Counted from the stretch's first letter, positions 17,942-27,501 are shown. The stretch is DNA of 64,000 nucleotides from DATFQE01 sp963733845 (GCA_963733845.1 CAVTEM010000012.1:1-64000), one strand, 5' to 3'. Notes: generated by a model from the sequence alone, not told the origin. Numbers and translations are program-made.

Positions 17942-18298
17942 ATGCTCCGTGCACTCATCCTCGCGACCGCCTCGCTCGTCGCCGCCGCCCTGCTCGCGCT
18001 GCCGGTATTGGCCGCCCCGAGCGCCCAGACGGTCCGCGTCAACGAGCAGAGCTACCGCATCTCACTCTCCGCCAAGCCGAAGGCCGGTCTGGTCAAGTTC
18101 GTCGTCCGCAACGCCAGCGACGACGGCCATGACTTCTGGCTCAGGGGCGGCGGCAAGTCATGGAAGACGCGCGTCCTCGGCGAGGGGCGTTCTGCCTCGC
18201 TGACCGCCAGGCTCAAGAAGGGCGTCAAGTACACGTACTGGTGCGCCGTGAGCGACCACGCCTCCGAGGGCATGAAGGGCAGCTTCGTCGCCCGCTAG
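17942..18298 (+). CDS. exported cupredoxin-like small copper protein
   Basis: 118 residues with an N-terminal signal (cleavage near residue 25). The mature domain has the plastocyanin ligand pattern: H63 in DGHDFW, then C101, H106 and M111 spaced C-x4-H-x4-M in YWCAVSDHASEGM. This matches type I blue copper sites, so an extracytoplasmic electron carrier or copper-binding role is likely. ATG 17942 has a GAAAGGATC ribosome site upstream. It is divergent from the L,D-transpeptidase with ~156 bases between, and followed after 80 bases by a two-component system. Confidence 0.75.
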   Translation: MLRALILATASLVAAALLALPVLAAPSAQTVRVNEQSYRISLSAKPKAGLVKFVVRNASDDGHDFWLRGGGKSWKTRVLGEGRSASLTARLKKGVKYTYWCAVSDHASEGMKGSFVAR

Positions 18299-18378
18299 CC
18301 CACGGACCGGAGCGCGGAGGCGGCCCCATGCCTCTCTCCCAGGGGTCGCCTCCGCCGCTTACGGGCACACTTTCGAGC

Positions 18379-19082
<704 letters not shown>

Positions 19083-19086
<4 letters not shown>

Positions 19087-20507
19087 GCCTCCGCCTGCTG
19101 CTGCTCGCGGCCTTCGCGTACGTCCTGTTGCTGGCGATCCTCGCGCTGGAAGTGCCGCTGGCGCTGAACGTCTCGCGTCGGATCAACGCCGAGGTGAAGG
19201 CGCAGGCGGCGTCCGAGGCGCAGCTGGTCGCCGCCAGCGCATCAGGCCGCGAGGGCGAGGCGCTCGACCGGATCGTCGGCACGGCCGCGAGCCAGCTCGG
19301 CGGCCGGGTGATCGTCGTCGACGAGCAGGGGCGGCTCGTCTCCGACTCCGCCGGCGATGGTCTCGTCGGCCGCGACTACGGCGCTCGTCCCGAGATCCAG
19401 CAAGCGCTCGCCACCGGCCGCACAGCCCAGATCCGGCGCGAGAGCGACACGCTCGAACAGGAGGTCCTGTTCACGGCCGCACCGGTCGTCGACGAGGGCG
19501 ACCTCGGTGCAGTGCGGATCTCGCAGAGCGTCGACGCGATCGACGACCGCGTCCGGCGCGACGTGCTCGGCCTGGCGGCGGTCGGGCTCGCGGCGCTCGC
19601 CTTCGGGCTCCTGTTCGCCTGGGTGCTCGCGAGCACCCTCTCCCGCCCGCTCCGAGGGCTGGCGGCAGCCGCCCGCAGAGTCGAGAGCGGCGACCTCGAG
19701 GCCCGCGCCGAACCGGGCGGGGCCAGCGAGCAGCGCGAGGTGGCCGAGGCGTTCAACGACATGACCGACCGGCTGGAGCGGGTGCTCGCCGCGCAGCGCG
19801 AGTTCGTCGCGAACGCATCGCACCAGCTGCGTACGCCGCTGACCGGGCTGCGGCTACGTATCGAGGCTGCGGGACTGAAGGCGGACGATCCGGCACTGGG
19901 GGCCGAGCTCGACGCGGCCGAGCGCGAGGCCGAACGTCTGGCCCGGCTGGTCACGTCGCTGCTCGCGCTCGCGCGCGAGGGAGAGCAGCCCGGCCCGCCC
20001 CGCCCCGTTGCCCTGGCCGACGCGGCCGGCGCCGCCGTCGAGCGCTGGGAGCATCAGGCTGCACGGAGTGACAGGCGTCTCGTCGGTGAGGGAGACGCGG
20101 ACGTCGTCGCCCTCGCCAGCGAGGAGGACGTGGCGATCGTGCTCGACAACCTGATCGAGAACGCCCTTCACTACTCCCCGCCGGGAACGCAGGTCGCGGT
20201 CCGCTGGCGCCGCGACGCCGACCGCGCGGTCCTCACGGTCGCCGACGAGGGGCCGGGGCTCGCGCCGGGCGAGGAGGCGACCGTCTTCGAGCGGTTCGCA
20301 CGCGGGAGCGCGGGCAGCGGAGCTTCGGGGAGCGGTCTCGGCCTGCCGATCGTGGCCACCCTCGCGCAGCGCTGGGGCGGATCCGCGACGATCCGGACCC
20401 GGCCGGGCGGCGGCGCGGAGGCCCGAATCGAGCTCCCCGGCGGCCCGTCGCGATCTTTACCGACTCTTGACCGCGAGCTGGACCGGGCGTTACCCGGCGG
20501 TGGCTAG
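19083..20507 (+). CDS. sensor histidine kinase
   Basis: 474 residues. Membrane segments at about 4-28 and 163-187 enclose an extracytoplasmic sensor of ~135 residues (VIVVDEQGRLVSDSAGDGLVGRDY in pieces, a PhoQ/DcuS/CitA-like flavour). A HAMP linker follows, then HisKA with FVANASHQLRTPL (phosphorylated histidine near residue 247), and an HATPase domain with N box DNLIENALHYSPPG, DEGPGL and GSGLGLPIV. It works with the response regulator it overlaps by four bases. The signal is unknown; the neighbouring cupredoxin-like gene makes a copper or redox signal conceivable. Confidence 0.9.
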
Positions 20508-20517
20508 GCTCGAAAGC

Positions 20518-20934
20518 ATGCGAAGAGGCCCCTGGCAGATCGTGGCGCTCGCGGTGTTCGGCCTGGTGCTGGCACTCGCGCTCGGCGCCTTCGCGCACGC
20601 GATCGCGCGCGACACGGTGGCGCTGCCCGCGACGACACTCTCGACCGAACGGCCGCTGGCGCCCGCACAGGCGACAACGGCTGAGCCGGCAGCGACTACC
20701 GCACGCGGCCGGACGACGAAGAAGAAGACGACCACCCAAGCGGGAACGACGACGCGCAAGACCACCACCACCCGGGCCGGCACCACGACGGACGACGATG
20801 ACGACGGCGGCAAGGGCCGCGGCCGCGGGCGGGGCTCCGACGACGACTCCAGCGGCTCGGGCTCCTCTGGCTCCGGGTCCGGCGACGACTCGGGCAGCTC
20901 CGGCAAGGGGCGCGACCACCCCGAGGACGACTAG
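20518..20934 (+). CDS. low-complexity membrane-anchored or exported protein
   Basis: 138 residues. One hydrophobic segment (residues 6-28, VALAVFGLVLALALGAFAHAI) is followed by a Thr/Lys/Arg-rich stretch (TTTRKTTTTRAGTTT), then runs of Asp, Gly/Arg and Ser/Gly/Asp. No domain is recognisable. It starts 10 bases after the kinase gene and may be part of that operon; similar tails are common on actinobacterial surface proteins. Codon use is consistent with a real gene, but the repetitive tail makes homology calls unreliable. Confidence 0.6.
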   Translation: MRRGPWQIVALAVFGLVLALALGAFAHAIARDTVALPATTLSTERPLAPAQATTAEPAATTARGRTTKKKTTTQAGTTTRKTTTTRAGTTTDDDDDGGKGRGRGRGSDDDSSGSGSSGSGSGDDSGSSGKGRDHPEDD

Positions 20935-21018
20935 CTCAAAGTGGTGCGAGGCCGTCGGCCCAACTAGTCTTCCGCCACCCCCGCCGGACCCCCTCCCCAC
21001 GGAGTGGCCGACGGGTCC

Positions 21019-21062
21019 GGGGCGGGTGGTTCTGGCCGCAGGAACTGCCCGCCCCATTTTTT
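21019..21062 (+). terminator. intrinsic terminator with T6 tract
   Basis: GGGGCGGG (21019-21026) pairs with CCCGCCCC (21048-21055), extended inward by GTTC/GAAC to about 14 bp with a 9-base loop, followed by A and six T (21057-21062). It probably ends the two-component operon; it lies only four bases before the next start codon. Confidence 0.8.
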
Positions 21063-21066
21063 CGCC

Positions 21067-21582
21067 GTGAGTCCAGGCCGCGCAGCCGTTCGCATCGAGC
21101 CCTGGGGCGCGGGCGACCTCGCGCTGCTCGAGAGCCTGCTCGGCGACCCGACGATGATGGAGCACCTCGGCGGTCCCGAGACCCCGGAGAAGATCGCCGA
21201 GCGCCAGGCGCGCTACGAGCAGCCGGGCTCCCGGCAGTTCAAGGCCGTCGACGACGCCACGGGTGAAGGTGTCGGCTGGGTCGGCTACTGGGAGCGCGAA
21301 TGGCAGGGCGAGCAGATCTACGAGATCGGGTGGTCGGTGCTACCCACGGCGCAGGGACGCGGCGTCGCCGGCTCGGCGACCGAGCAGGTGCTCGCCACCG
21401 CGAGGTCGGAGCGGAGGCTCAGGTTCGTCCACGCCTACCCGGCGGTCGACAACGTGCCGTCGAACGCGATCTGCCGGAAGCTGGGCTTCACCTTCCTCGG
21501 TGCACACGAGTTCGAGTATCCGCCGGGCAGCTTCATGCGCTGCAACGACTGGCGGTTCGACCTGTTCGCCGAGGAGGGCTAG
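21067..21582 (+). CDS. GNAT-family N-acetyltransferase
   Basis: 171 residues of the RimJ/RimL-like GNAT type. It begins AVRIEPWGAGDLALL, has the beta4 strand YEIGWSVLP and the acetyl-CoA loop AQGRGVAGSA, and ends with the NVPSNAICRKLGFTFLG motif. It transfers an acetyl group to an unknown amine or protein N-terminus. GTG 21067 gives the normal family N-terminus but leaves no room for a ribosome site, because the terminator T-run ends at 21062. It overlaps the convergent epimerase gene by four bases. Confidence 0.85.
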   Translation: MSPGRAAVRIEPWGAGDLALLESLLGDPTMMEHLGGPETPEKIAERQARYEQPGSRQFKAVDDATGEGVGWVGYWEREWQGEQIYEIGWSVLPTAQGRGVAGSATEQVLATARSERRLRFVHAYPAVDNVPSNAICRKLGFTFLGAHEFEYPPGSFMRCNDWRFDLFAEEG

Positions 21583-22550
21583 TTGCGGTAGATCGAGGCG
21601 TACGGGTCCTCGACCAGGCCGCTGTTCAGCAGAGCGACGACCTCGTCGATCCCATTCGCGACGCGGCGCTCGACGCCGTAGCCGAGCTTCGCCTGCACCT
21701 TCTCGAAGCTGACCCGGTAGTCGCGCGGATCCTCGTTCTTGTGCACGAACTCGACGCGTGCTCGCGGGAAGCGCTCCTTGAGCAACTCGATGAGGTCCAG
21801 CTTGCGGTAGTTCTCACCCGTGTCGCCGACGTTGAAGACCTCGCCCGAGACCTGCTCGCGCGGGGCGGCGAGCACCGTGACGATCGCCCGCGCCGCGTCG
21901 CGCACGTGCACGTAGGGCCGCCAGAACTGCTCGCCGTAGACGACGAGGTCCTGGTCGAGCGCGACCTCTCGGGTGAACTCGTTCACCGTCAGGTCGAAGC
22001 GCATGCGCGGTGACGTGCCGAAGACCGTCGCGAGCCGGACGCAGGTCGGTGCGATCTTGCCGTTCGCAGCCGCCAGCACCTCGAGCTCGGCCGCGACCTT
22101 GGTCTCGGCGTAGAGCGACACCGGCGCCAGGTCGAAGTCCTCGGTGGCGTACTCGTCGCCGGCCAGCTTGCCGTAGTTCGAGCACGTCGACGCGAAGACG
22201 AAGCGCTCGACGCCGGCCGAGCGGGCGTCGGCGAGCAGCGCGCTCGTGGCGCCCTGGTTGATCTCCTTCGCGAGCTCGGGCTCGCGCGCGCAGGCGGGGT
22301 CGCCGACGATCGCGGCCAGGTGGACGACGTTCTGCACGTCCTCCAGAGCCGAGCTCATGAACGACCGGTCACGGACGTCGCCGCGATGGAACTCGAAGCC
22401 GTCGTGCCCCCACGCCAGCATCAGCGACGGCACGCTGCCGTGCAGGAGCGCGTCCACGACACGCACGCGCTCGCCGCGCGCGAGCAGCTCGTCGACGACG
22501 ATCGACCCCACGTACCCGGCGCCGCCGGTGACCAGTGTCCACTTCTTCAT
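21579..22550 (-). CDS. NAD-dependent epimerase/dehydratase (extended SDR)
   Basis: 323 residues. The nucleotide-binding loop TGGAGYVGS is at 8-16, the acidic VVDALLHG follows, and the catalytic pair Y147/K151 is in SLYAETK with serine/threonine in FASTCSNYG. The C-terminal half contains RPYVHVRDAARAI and NVGDTGENYRKLDL, typical of UDP-sugar epimerases and dehydratases. The exact nucleotide sugar is unknown. It is divergent from the following hydroxyglutarate oxidase with 46 bases between starts. Confidence 0.85.
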   Translation of the reverse strand: MKKWTLVTGGAGYVGSIVVDELLARGERVRVVDALLHGSVPSLMLAWGHDGFEFHRGDVRDRSFMSSALEDVQNVVHLAAIVGDPACAREPELAKEINQGATSALLADARSAGVERFVFASTCSNYGKLAGDEYATEDFDLAPVSLYAETKVAAELEVLAAANGKIAPTCVRLATVFGTSPRMRFDLTVNEFTREVALDQDLVVYGEQFWRPYVHVRDAARAIVTVLAAPREQVSGEVFNVGDTGENYRKLDLIELLKERFPRARVEFVHKNEDPRDYRVSFEKVQAKLGYGVERRVANGIDEVVALLNSGLVEDPYASIYRN

Positions 22551-22596
22551 CTGTCCGGTTCCCCCCTAGTTGCGCAGTCCGACTTATCGTAGAGAT

Positions 22597-23808
22597 ATGG
22601 CGTCGCAGGGCAATAGGTCGGAGGTCCTACTCGTGGGCGCGGGGATCCTAGGCCTGGCGGTCGCTCGCGAGCTGCTCGCGCGCAAGCCGGGGCTCGCGCT
22701 GACCGTGCTGGAGAAGGAAAACGCGATCGCACAACACCAGACTGGCCACAACAGTGGAGTCATCCATTCGGGCATCTACTACGCCCCGGGCTCGCTCAAG
22801 GCGCAGCTCTGCGTGGAGGGCGCGCGGCTGATGTACGCGTACTGCGACGAGCAGGGGATCCCGACCGAGCGCTGCGGGAAGGTGGTCGTGGCGGCCGACG
22901 AGTCCGAGCTCCCCAGGCTCGAGGAGCTCAGGCGGCGCGGCGAGGCCAACGGCGTGCCGGGTCTCGTGGAGGTCGGCCCCGAGCGGCTCGCGGAGCTGGA
23001 GCCGAACGTCGTCGGCGTCCGCGCGCTCCACTCCCCCGAGACCGGGATCGTCGACTTCAAACTGGTCGCGCGCGCACTGGCGGACGAGGTCGGCGGACGA
23101 GGGGGGCGCATTCTCACCGGCCGGGCGGTCACGGCGATCTCGAGCAACGGCGGCGGCGCGACCGTGACGACCGCCGACGGCGTGTTCGCGGCCGACCGGC
23201 TCATCGCGTGCGCGGGCCTGCAGTCCGACCGACTCGCGGTGATGACCGGCGCGCCGAGGACGCCGCGGATCGTCCCCTTCCGGGGCACGTACTACGCGCT
23301 CTCCGAGCGCGCGCAGACGCTCGTGAACGGGCTGGTCTACCCGGTGCCCGATCCGACCTTCCCCTTCCTCGGGGTCCACTTCACCAAGCAGATCTCCGGC
23401 GAGATGTGGGCCGGCCCGAACGCGGTGCTCGCGTTCTCGCGCGAGGGCTACCGGCTGCGCGACCTGCGTCGACGCGATCTCTGGGAGACGCTCTCCTACC
23501 GGGGCTTCCGCCGCATGGCGCGGCGCTACTGGCGTACGGGCCTCTCGGAGGTCCGCGGCGAGTTGAGCAAACGCGCCTTTGTCGCCGCGATGCGCAAGCA
23601 GGTGCCGGCGGTCGGCCTTTCCGATCTGGGCGCCCGGCACGCGGGCGTGCGAGCTCAGGCGGTCGCCGAGGACGGGACCCTGCTCGACGACTTCTGGCTC
23701 GACGAGGCGCCCAACGTCACGCACATCAGGAACGCACCGTCCCCCGCGGCCACGTCGAGCCTCGCGCTGGCACGGCGGATCGCGGACGCGATCGAAGCGT
23801 CGACCTAG
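22597..23808 (+). CDS. lhgO: L-2-hydroxyglutarate oxidase-type FAD oxidoreductase
   Basis: 403 residues of the DAO family. The Rossmann FAD loop is VGAGILGLAVARELL; next come HNSGVIHSGIYYAPGSLKAQLC (in two pieces), GIVDFKLV, and a C-terminal HIRNAPSPAATSSLALARRI. The HNSGVIH and YAPGSLKA segments are characteristic of LhgO, which oxidises L-2-hydroxyglutarate to 2-oxoglutarate and passes electrons to quinone or oxygen. ATG 22597 is preferred over an in-frame codon at 22570. A glutamate dehydrogenase making the same product lies at 15-16.5 kb, but no direct linkage is seen. Confidence 0.85.
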   Translation: MASQGNRSEVLLVGAGILGLAVARELLARKPGLALTVLEKENAIAQHQTGHNSGVIHSGIYYAPGSLKAQLCVEGARLMYAYCDEQGIPTERCGKVVVAADESELPRLEELRRRGEANGVPGLVEVGPERLAELEPNVVGVRALHSPETGIVDFKLVARALADEVGGRGGRILTGRAVTAISSNGGGATVTTADGVFAADRLIACAGLQSDRLAVMTGAPRTPRIVPFRGTYYALSERAQTLVNGLVYPVPDPTFPFLGVHFTKQISGEMWAGPNAVLAFSREGYRLRDLRRRDLWETLSYRGFRRMARRYWRTGLSEVRGELSKRAFVAAMRKQVPAVGLSDLGARHAGVRAQAVAEDGTLLDDFWLDEAPNVTHIRNAPSPAATSSLALARRIADAIEAST

Positions 23809-23828
23809 CTGAAGTATCCTCAGGCGCT

Positions 23829-23916
23829 GCCGGGGTGGCGAAACTGGCGATACGCGCCTGGCTTAAAACCAGGTGTCCCCTAGCGGGGCGTGAGGGTTCG
23901 AGTCCCTCCCCCGGCA
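23829..23916 (+). tRNA. tRNA-Leu(TAA)
   Basis: An 88-nt class II cloverleaf. The acceptor stem GCCGGGG pairs with CCCCGGC; the anticodon stem-loop is CCTGG-CTTAAAA-CCAGG giving anticodon TAA; a long variable arm (GTGTCCCCTAGCGGGGCGT) identifies leucine; the T arm is GAGGG-TTCGAGT-CCCTC; discriminator A. CCA is not encoded. Confidence 0.95.
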
Positions 23917-23920
23917 TCGC

Positions 23921-23966
23921 CGATCGAAGTCCGCCGCGGCTTCGCCGCACCATGCGACTTCGATCG
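23921..23966. terminator. long bidirectional hairpin between tRNA-Leu and the DUF3105 gene
   Basis: CGATCGAAGTC (23921-23931) pairs with GACTTCGATCG (23956-23966), with an inner GCGGC/GCCGC stem (23936-23948). It sits 4 bases after the tRNA and 4 bases after the stop of the convergent DUF3105 gene, so it can serve both. No long T tract. Confidence 0.65.
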
Positions 23967-23970
23967 AGGC

Positions 23971-24708
23971 TTACATCCCGGGTTGCAGGTTCTCGGCGGG
24001 GATTCGTTCGCGGCCCTTGTAGCGGAACTGGTCGCGGAAGGCTGCGAGCGCGTCCTCGTCCACGGTCGTGCCGGTGATCTGCTTGCCCTCGCCCTTGTAG
24101 TTCGAGTCGTCGCGGCCCTTCGCCTCGTCGAAGAACCAGGCCGAAGCGATCACCTTGTTGCCGGCGCTCGGAAGCGGCGCCACGAGCATCGCGTTGGGAT
24201 CGTCGTTGTAGAAGTTGCGGAGCTTCTCGACCTCGGACTGCGGGACCTGCGGTCCGTAGTGGATCACGATCCCGCCGTGCTCGAGATTGTGCGTCGACAT
24301 CGTCAGCGGGACGGGGCTGTCGTAGAAGTTCCAGACCGCCCACTGGCCGTAGTGCGGGCCGCTGGTGGGCGGATTCGAGTTCCACTTGACCTTGGTGTCC
24401 ACGGAGGGCACGTCGGTGTGGCTGCTGTTGTTGGACAGGCCCGGGTAGGTCTTGAGCGTGTAGCCCGCGTCGCTCATCTCCTTGGCGAACGAGGAGCCGC
24501 CCGCATCCGAGCTGCTGCCGCCGCCGGTGCCGAAGGCGAGGAAGGCGACCACGATCCCGAGGGCGAGGATCCCCGAGGCGGCGATCAGGACGAGCATGAG
24601 CAGGCGCTTGCGATCCTCCTCCGGAGTGGAGGTCTTCGGGGTCGTCCGCACCTTGGGTGCCTGAACGGGGCGCCGCGGGGGCGCAGGGGTACGCGCTTTC
24701 CTAGCCAA
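23971..24708 (-). CDS. DUF3105 membrane-anchored protein
   Basis: 245 residues: a basic, proline-rich cytoplasmic N-terminus, one membrane segment at about 36-60 (LLMLVLIAASGILALGIVVA), a Ser/Gly linker, then the DUF3105 domain with NSNPPTSGPHY, LEHGGIVIHY and FRDQFRYKGRERIP. The histidines suggest a possible metal site, but the family has no known biochemical role. Similar proteins are common in actinobacteria. It is divergent from the CsbD-like gene. Confidence 0.8.
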   Translation of the reverse strand: MARKARTPAPPRRPVQAPKVRTTPKTSTPEEDRKRLLMLVLIAASGILALGIVVAFLAFGTGGGSSSDAGGSSFAKEMSDAGYTLKTYPGLSNNSSHTDVPSVDTKVKWNSNPPTSGPHYGQWAVWNFYDSPVPLTMSTHNLEHGGIVIHYGPQVPQSEVEKLRNFYNDDPNAMLVAPLPSAGNKVIASAWFFDEAKGRDDSNYKGEGKQITGTTVDEDALAAFRDQFRYKGRERIPAENLQPGM

Positions 24709-24788
24709 GCCGCAAGCAAGGGTAGCAATGGCGCCAGCTCGCCCAATCGCCCATACTCGCCCCTTCCGAGACGAGAGGAGAAGCTGCC

Positions 24789-24989
24789 ATGGGGTTCTGG
24801 GACAAGCTGATGGGCCGTGGCAAGCAGGCCACCGGCGACGTGACCGGTGACGAGTCCATGCGAAGCGAGGGCATGCACCAGGAAGCGAAGGGTGCCGCCG
24901 AGGATCGTGCCGAGAGCGCCGAGGCCGTTGCGCAGGACGCGCGCGAGGAAGCCGCGGAGCACGAGGTCAAGAAGGAAACAGAGAGCTAG
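24789..24989 (+). CDS. CsbD-like general stress protein
   Basis: 66 residues, highly charged and helical. The segment GRGKQATGDVTGDESMRSEG followed by HQEAKGAAED matches the CsbD pattern (K-x2-TG-x2-TGDExx-x2EG). CsbD proteins are small stress-induced cytoplasmic proteins of unknown mechanism. A strong ribosome site (GAGAGGAGA) precedes ATG 24789. A GC hairpin at 25004-25029 follows the stop. Confidence 0.75.
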   Translation: MGFWDKLMGRGKQATGDVTGDESMRSEGMHQEAKGAAEDRAESAEAVAQDAREEAAEHEVKKETES

Positions 24990-25003
24990 CGCCCGAGCTT
25001 CAC

Positions 25004-25029
25004 GGGCGGCGGCCCTCGGGTCGCCGCCC
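25004..25029 (+). terminator. 8-bp GC hairpin after the CsbD-like gene
   Basis: GGGCGGCG (25004-25011) pairs with CGCCGCCC (25022-25029) around a 10-base loop, 15 bases after the stop. No T run, so termination is only suggested. Confidence 0.4.
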
Positions 25030-25068
25030 CCGACGTCGTCCGACCCGGGCCCTACCGTTTGCAGGTCC

Positions 25069-26301
25069 ATGGTCGTGTTGCTCGCATTGCTGCTCGGAAC
25101 CGCGCTCGGCGCCCTGCTGGCGTGGCTGGCGCTCCGCTCCCGCGGCGTTGAGCTGCGCGTGGCGCTCCACCACGAGCGTCGGGCCGCCGACGAGAAGCTC
25201 GCCCTGGTCGAGCGGAGCCGGGCCGAGCTCGAGCAGAACTTCAAGGCGCTCTCGGCCGAGGCCCTGGACGCCAGCAACCGGTCGTTCCTCGAGCTGGCGA
25301 AGGGCCAGCTCGAGCAGCGCGAGCGTGCGGTCGAGCACCTCGTCTCGCCGATCAAGGAGTCGCTCGCGAAAGTCGACACCCAGATTCGCGAGCTCGAGCG
25401 CTCACGCACGCACGCGTACGGGACGCTGACGGAGCAGGTTCGCGCACTCGCCCAGGGTCAGAGCGAGCTGCGGGCCGAGACCGGCAACCTCGTGACCGCG
25501 CTGCGCTCGCCTGTCGTGCGCGGACGCTGGGGCGAGATCCAGCTGCGGCGGGTGGTCGAGATGGCCGGCATGCTGGCGCACTGCGACTTCGTCGAGCAGT
25601 CGGGCACCTCGAACGACGGACGCCTCCTGCGGCCCGACCTGATCGTGAAGCTCCCCGGCGGCAAGCAGGTCGTCGTGGACGCCAAGACACCGCTCCAGGG
25701 CTACCTCGACGCGCTCGAGGCGAAGGACGAGACCGAGCGGGCGGCGAAGCTCGCCGACCACGCCCGGCACGTCCGTGAGCACATCGCGCGCCTGAGCGCA
25801 AAGAGCTACTGGAGCCAGTTCGACTCCACGCCGGAGTTCGTCGTCATGTTCCTGCCGGGCGAGACCTTCTTCAGCGCCGCCCTCGAGCAGAACCCCGGCC
25901 TGATCGAAGAGGGGGTCAACCAGCAGGTGATCCTCGCCACGCCGACGACGTTGATCGCCGTCCTCCGCGCCGTCGCCTACGGCTGGCGGCAGGAGACGAT
26001 TGCCGAGAACGCGCGCGCGATCAGCGACCTCGGCTGTGAGCTCTACGACCGGCTCGGCACGATGGCGGGTCACTTCACGACGCTGGGGAAGCGCCTCGAC
26101 TCCGCAGTCCAGGCGTACAACCACACGGTCGGATCGCTCGAGCGGCGCGTGCTCGTCACCGCCCGCCGCTTCCGTGACCAGGGCGCCGCGCCGAGCGGCG
26201 AGCTCGTCGCACTCACTCCGGTCGAGCGCTCGGCCCAGGCGCCGACGGCTCCCGAGCTCTCTCCGGAGCAGCCAGAGCTGCCCGAGTCCACCGCCGCCTA
26301 G
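25069..26301 (+). CDS. rmuC: DNA recombination protein RmuC homologue
   Basis: 410 residues: an N-terminal membrane helix (VVLLALLLGTALGALLAWLAL), a coiled coil (~25-140), then the RmuC domain with GRWGEIQLRRVVEMAGML, LPGGKQVVVDAKTPLQGYLDAL and ATPTTLIAVLRAVAYGW. The VVDAKTPL segment belongs to a PD-(D/E)XK-like nuclease core. RmuC limits recombination at inverted repeats in E. coli and is anchored at the membrane. ATG 25069 starts the membrane helix. It converges on the baeRF gene with 12 bases between stops. Confidence 0.9.
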   Translation: MVVLLALLLGTALGALLAWLALRSRGVELRVALHHERRAADEKLALVERSRAELEQNFKALSAEALDASNRSFLELAKGQLEQRERAVEHLVSPIKESLAKVDTQIRELERSRTHAYGTLTEQVRALAQGQSELRAETGNLVTALRSPVVRGRWGEIQLRRVVEMAGMLAHCDFVEQSGTSNDGRLLRPDLIVKLPGGKQVVVDAKTPLQGYLDALEAKDETERAAKLADHARHVREHIARLSAKSYWSQFDSTPEFVVMFLPGETFFSAALEQNPGLIEEGVNQQVILATPTTLIAVLRAVAYGWRQETIAENARAISDLGCELYDRLGTMAGHFTTLGKRLDSAVQAYNHTVGSLERRVLVTARRFRDQGAAPSGELVALTPVERSAQAPTAPELSPEQPELPESTAA

Positions 26302-26313
26302 CGCCGCGCCGGC

Positions 26314-27450
26314 CTAGAAGCGCAGCAGCGCGCCGACGCCCTCGAGCGGCTCGAGGTCACGCCGTTCGCCGATCACGACGACGCTGCCGCCGTGGGCCAG
26401 CGTCTGGTGCAGCGCAAGGTCGAACCCGTCGCTCCGCTTTTCGAGCGGGGCTCCGTCCAGCGGGCACTCGCCGCCCTCGGCGGAGGCGCGACCGCACTGC
26501 GGACACTGCCACGCCGGCCGCTGCGCGCCCTCGTTGTAGAGCAGCACCTCGACCCGGGAGTCGGATGCCGCCTCGAGCGTGCGCGACCAGCCGCCGACCG
26601 CCCTGCCGTCGCGTCCCAGCTCCTCCTGGAAGCGCTCCAGCTTCCCCGCCTCCTCTTCGGCGCGGGCGCGCTCGAGCACGGGCTTCACTGCGGCCTGAAC
26701 CTCGGGCGGACCGGCGTGCGCCTCCACGGCGGCCCAGCCCGCAAGGGCATGGCGAGCCTCCTGTGAGAGCAGGTGCCCGACCTCCGCCCGCTCCTCCTCG
26801 GGGCAGGCGATCACGAGCCGCGTTCCCGTCGCGGCTCGCACGCGCCGGTCGATTGCCTCCGCGACCCGGCGGAAGTGGTCGGATGCGAGCTCGTCGATGT
26901 GCCGCTGGAAGCGCGACTGCGACCACCCACCCTGGTCGTGCCGGCGCGGCTGCTCCTCGCTCAGGTCGGCGTCGGCGACGAGCTTGCCGCCGCGCAGGCG
27001 GTAGAGGCTCCCCCGCTCCCTGTTCACGACGGCGACGAGCACCCCGTCGCCCCGGCCCACCAGCGGAGCCAGCGGAGCGAGGTAGAAGTCGCGCTCCACC
27101 CTGATCCCGTCGGGCACGGCCTCGGGCAGCTGGAGCGAGACCCAGAGGTCGTCGAGACCGGCGCAGAAGAGCGCCAGCCCGTGGGCGCCGTCGCGCTCGA
27201 ACTCGTGCTCGAAGTAGCGCTCGATCCGCTCGAAGTCGCGCTTGAGCGCCTCCTTCTCCTGGTGGTTCAACTCCCGGGCGGCCCCGTCCTTGTGGCCGTC
27301 TGCGAGGAGCGCGCTCACGCGAGTCGAGGCATCGCGCGGCGTGGGTGAGTCAGTCGGAGCGAGATCGACGTAGAGGCTGATCGCCGAGCCGCGCGAGGCA
27401 CGGTACTCGGCTAGCCGGCGGATGTCGTCCCACGTCAAGGTCACTGCCAT
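26314..27450 (-). CDS. baeRF-type (bacterial archaeo-eukaryotic release factor-like) protein with C-terminal zinc ribbon
   Basis: 378 residues. The N-terminal half (AISLYVDLAP, DDLWVSLQLPEAVPDGIRVERDFYLAPL in pieces, VAVVNRERGSLYRL) and the middle (GGWSQSRFQRHIDELASDHFRRVAEAI) match the eRF1/Vms1-like fold of bacterial baeRF proteins, of which M. tuberculosis Rv2629 is an example as I recall. The GGWSQSRFQR segment lies where release factors carry their catalytic loop. The C-terminus has a CPQCGRASAEGGECPL zinc-ribbon-like cluster. Proposed roles are ribosome rescue or nascent-chain release. An AAGGAGG site precedes ATG 27450. Confidence 0.7.
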   Translation of the reverse strand: MAVTLTWDDIRRLAEYRASRGSAISLYVDLAPTDSPTPRDASTRVSALLADGHKDGAARELNHQEKEALKRDFERIERYFEHEFERDGAHGLALFCAGLDDLWVSLQLPEAVPDGIRVERDFYLAPLAPLVGRGDGVLVAVVNRERGSLYRLRGGKLVADADLSEEQPRRHDQGGWSQSRFQRHIDELASDHFRRVAEAIDRRVRAATGTRLVIACPEEERAEVGHLLSQEARHALAGWAAVEAHAGPPEVQAAVKPVLERARAEEEAGKLERFQEELGRDGRAVGGWSRTLEAASDSRVEVLLYNEGAQRPAWQCPQCGRASAEGGECPLDGAPLEKRSDGFDLALHQTLAHGGSVVVIGERRDLEPLEGVGALLRF

Positions 27451-27501
27451 TCGCCCCTCCTTGCCGGGAGAGAGCGATTCTAGACCTGATGAATGTCTCG
27501 G

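Noticed and set aside
23917..23970. possible attachment site after tRNA-Leu
   Set aside because: The sequence is a terminator hairpin; no duplicated tRNA end or integrase gene is seen.
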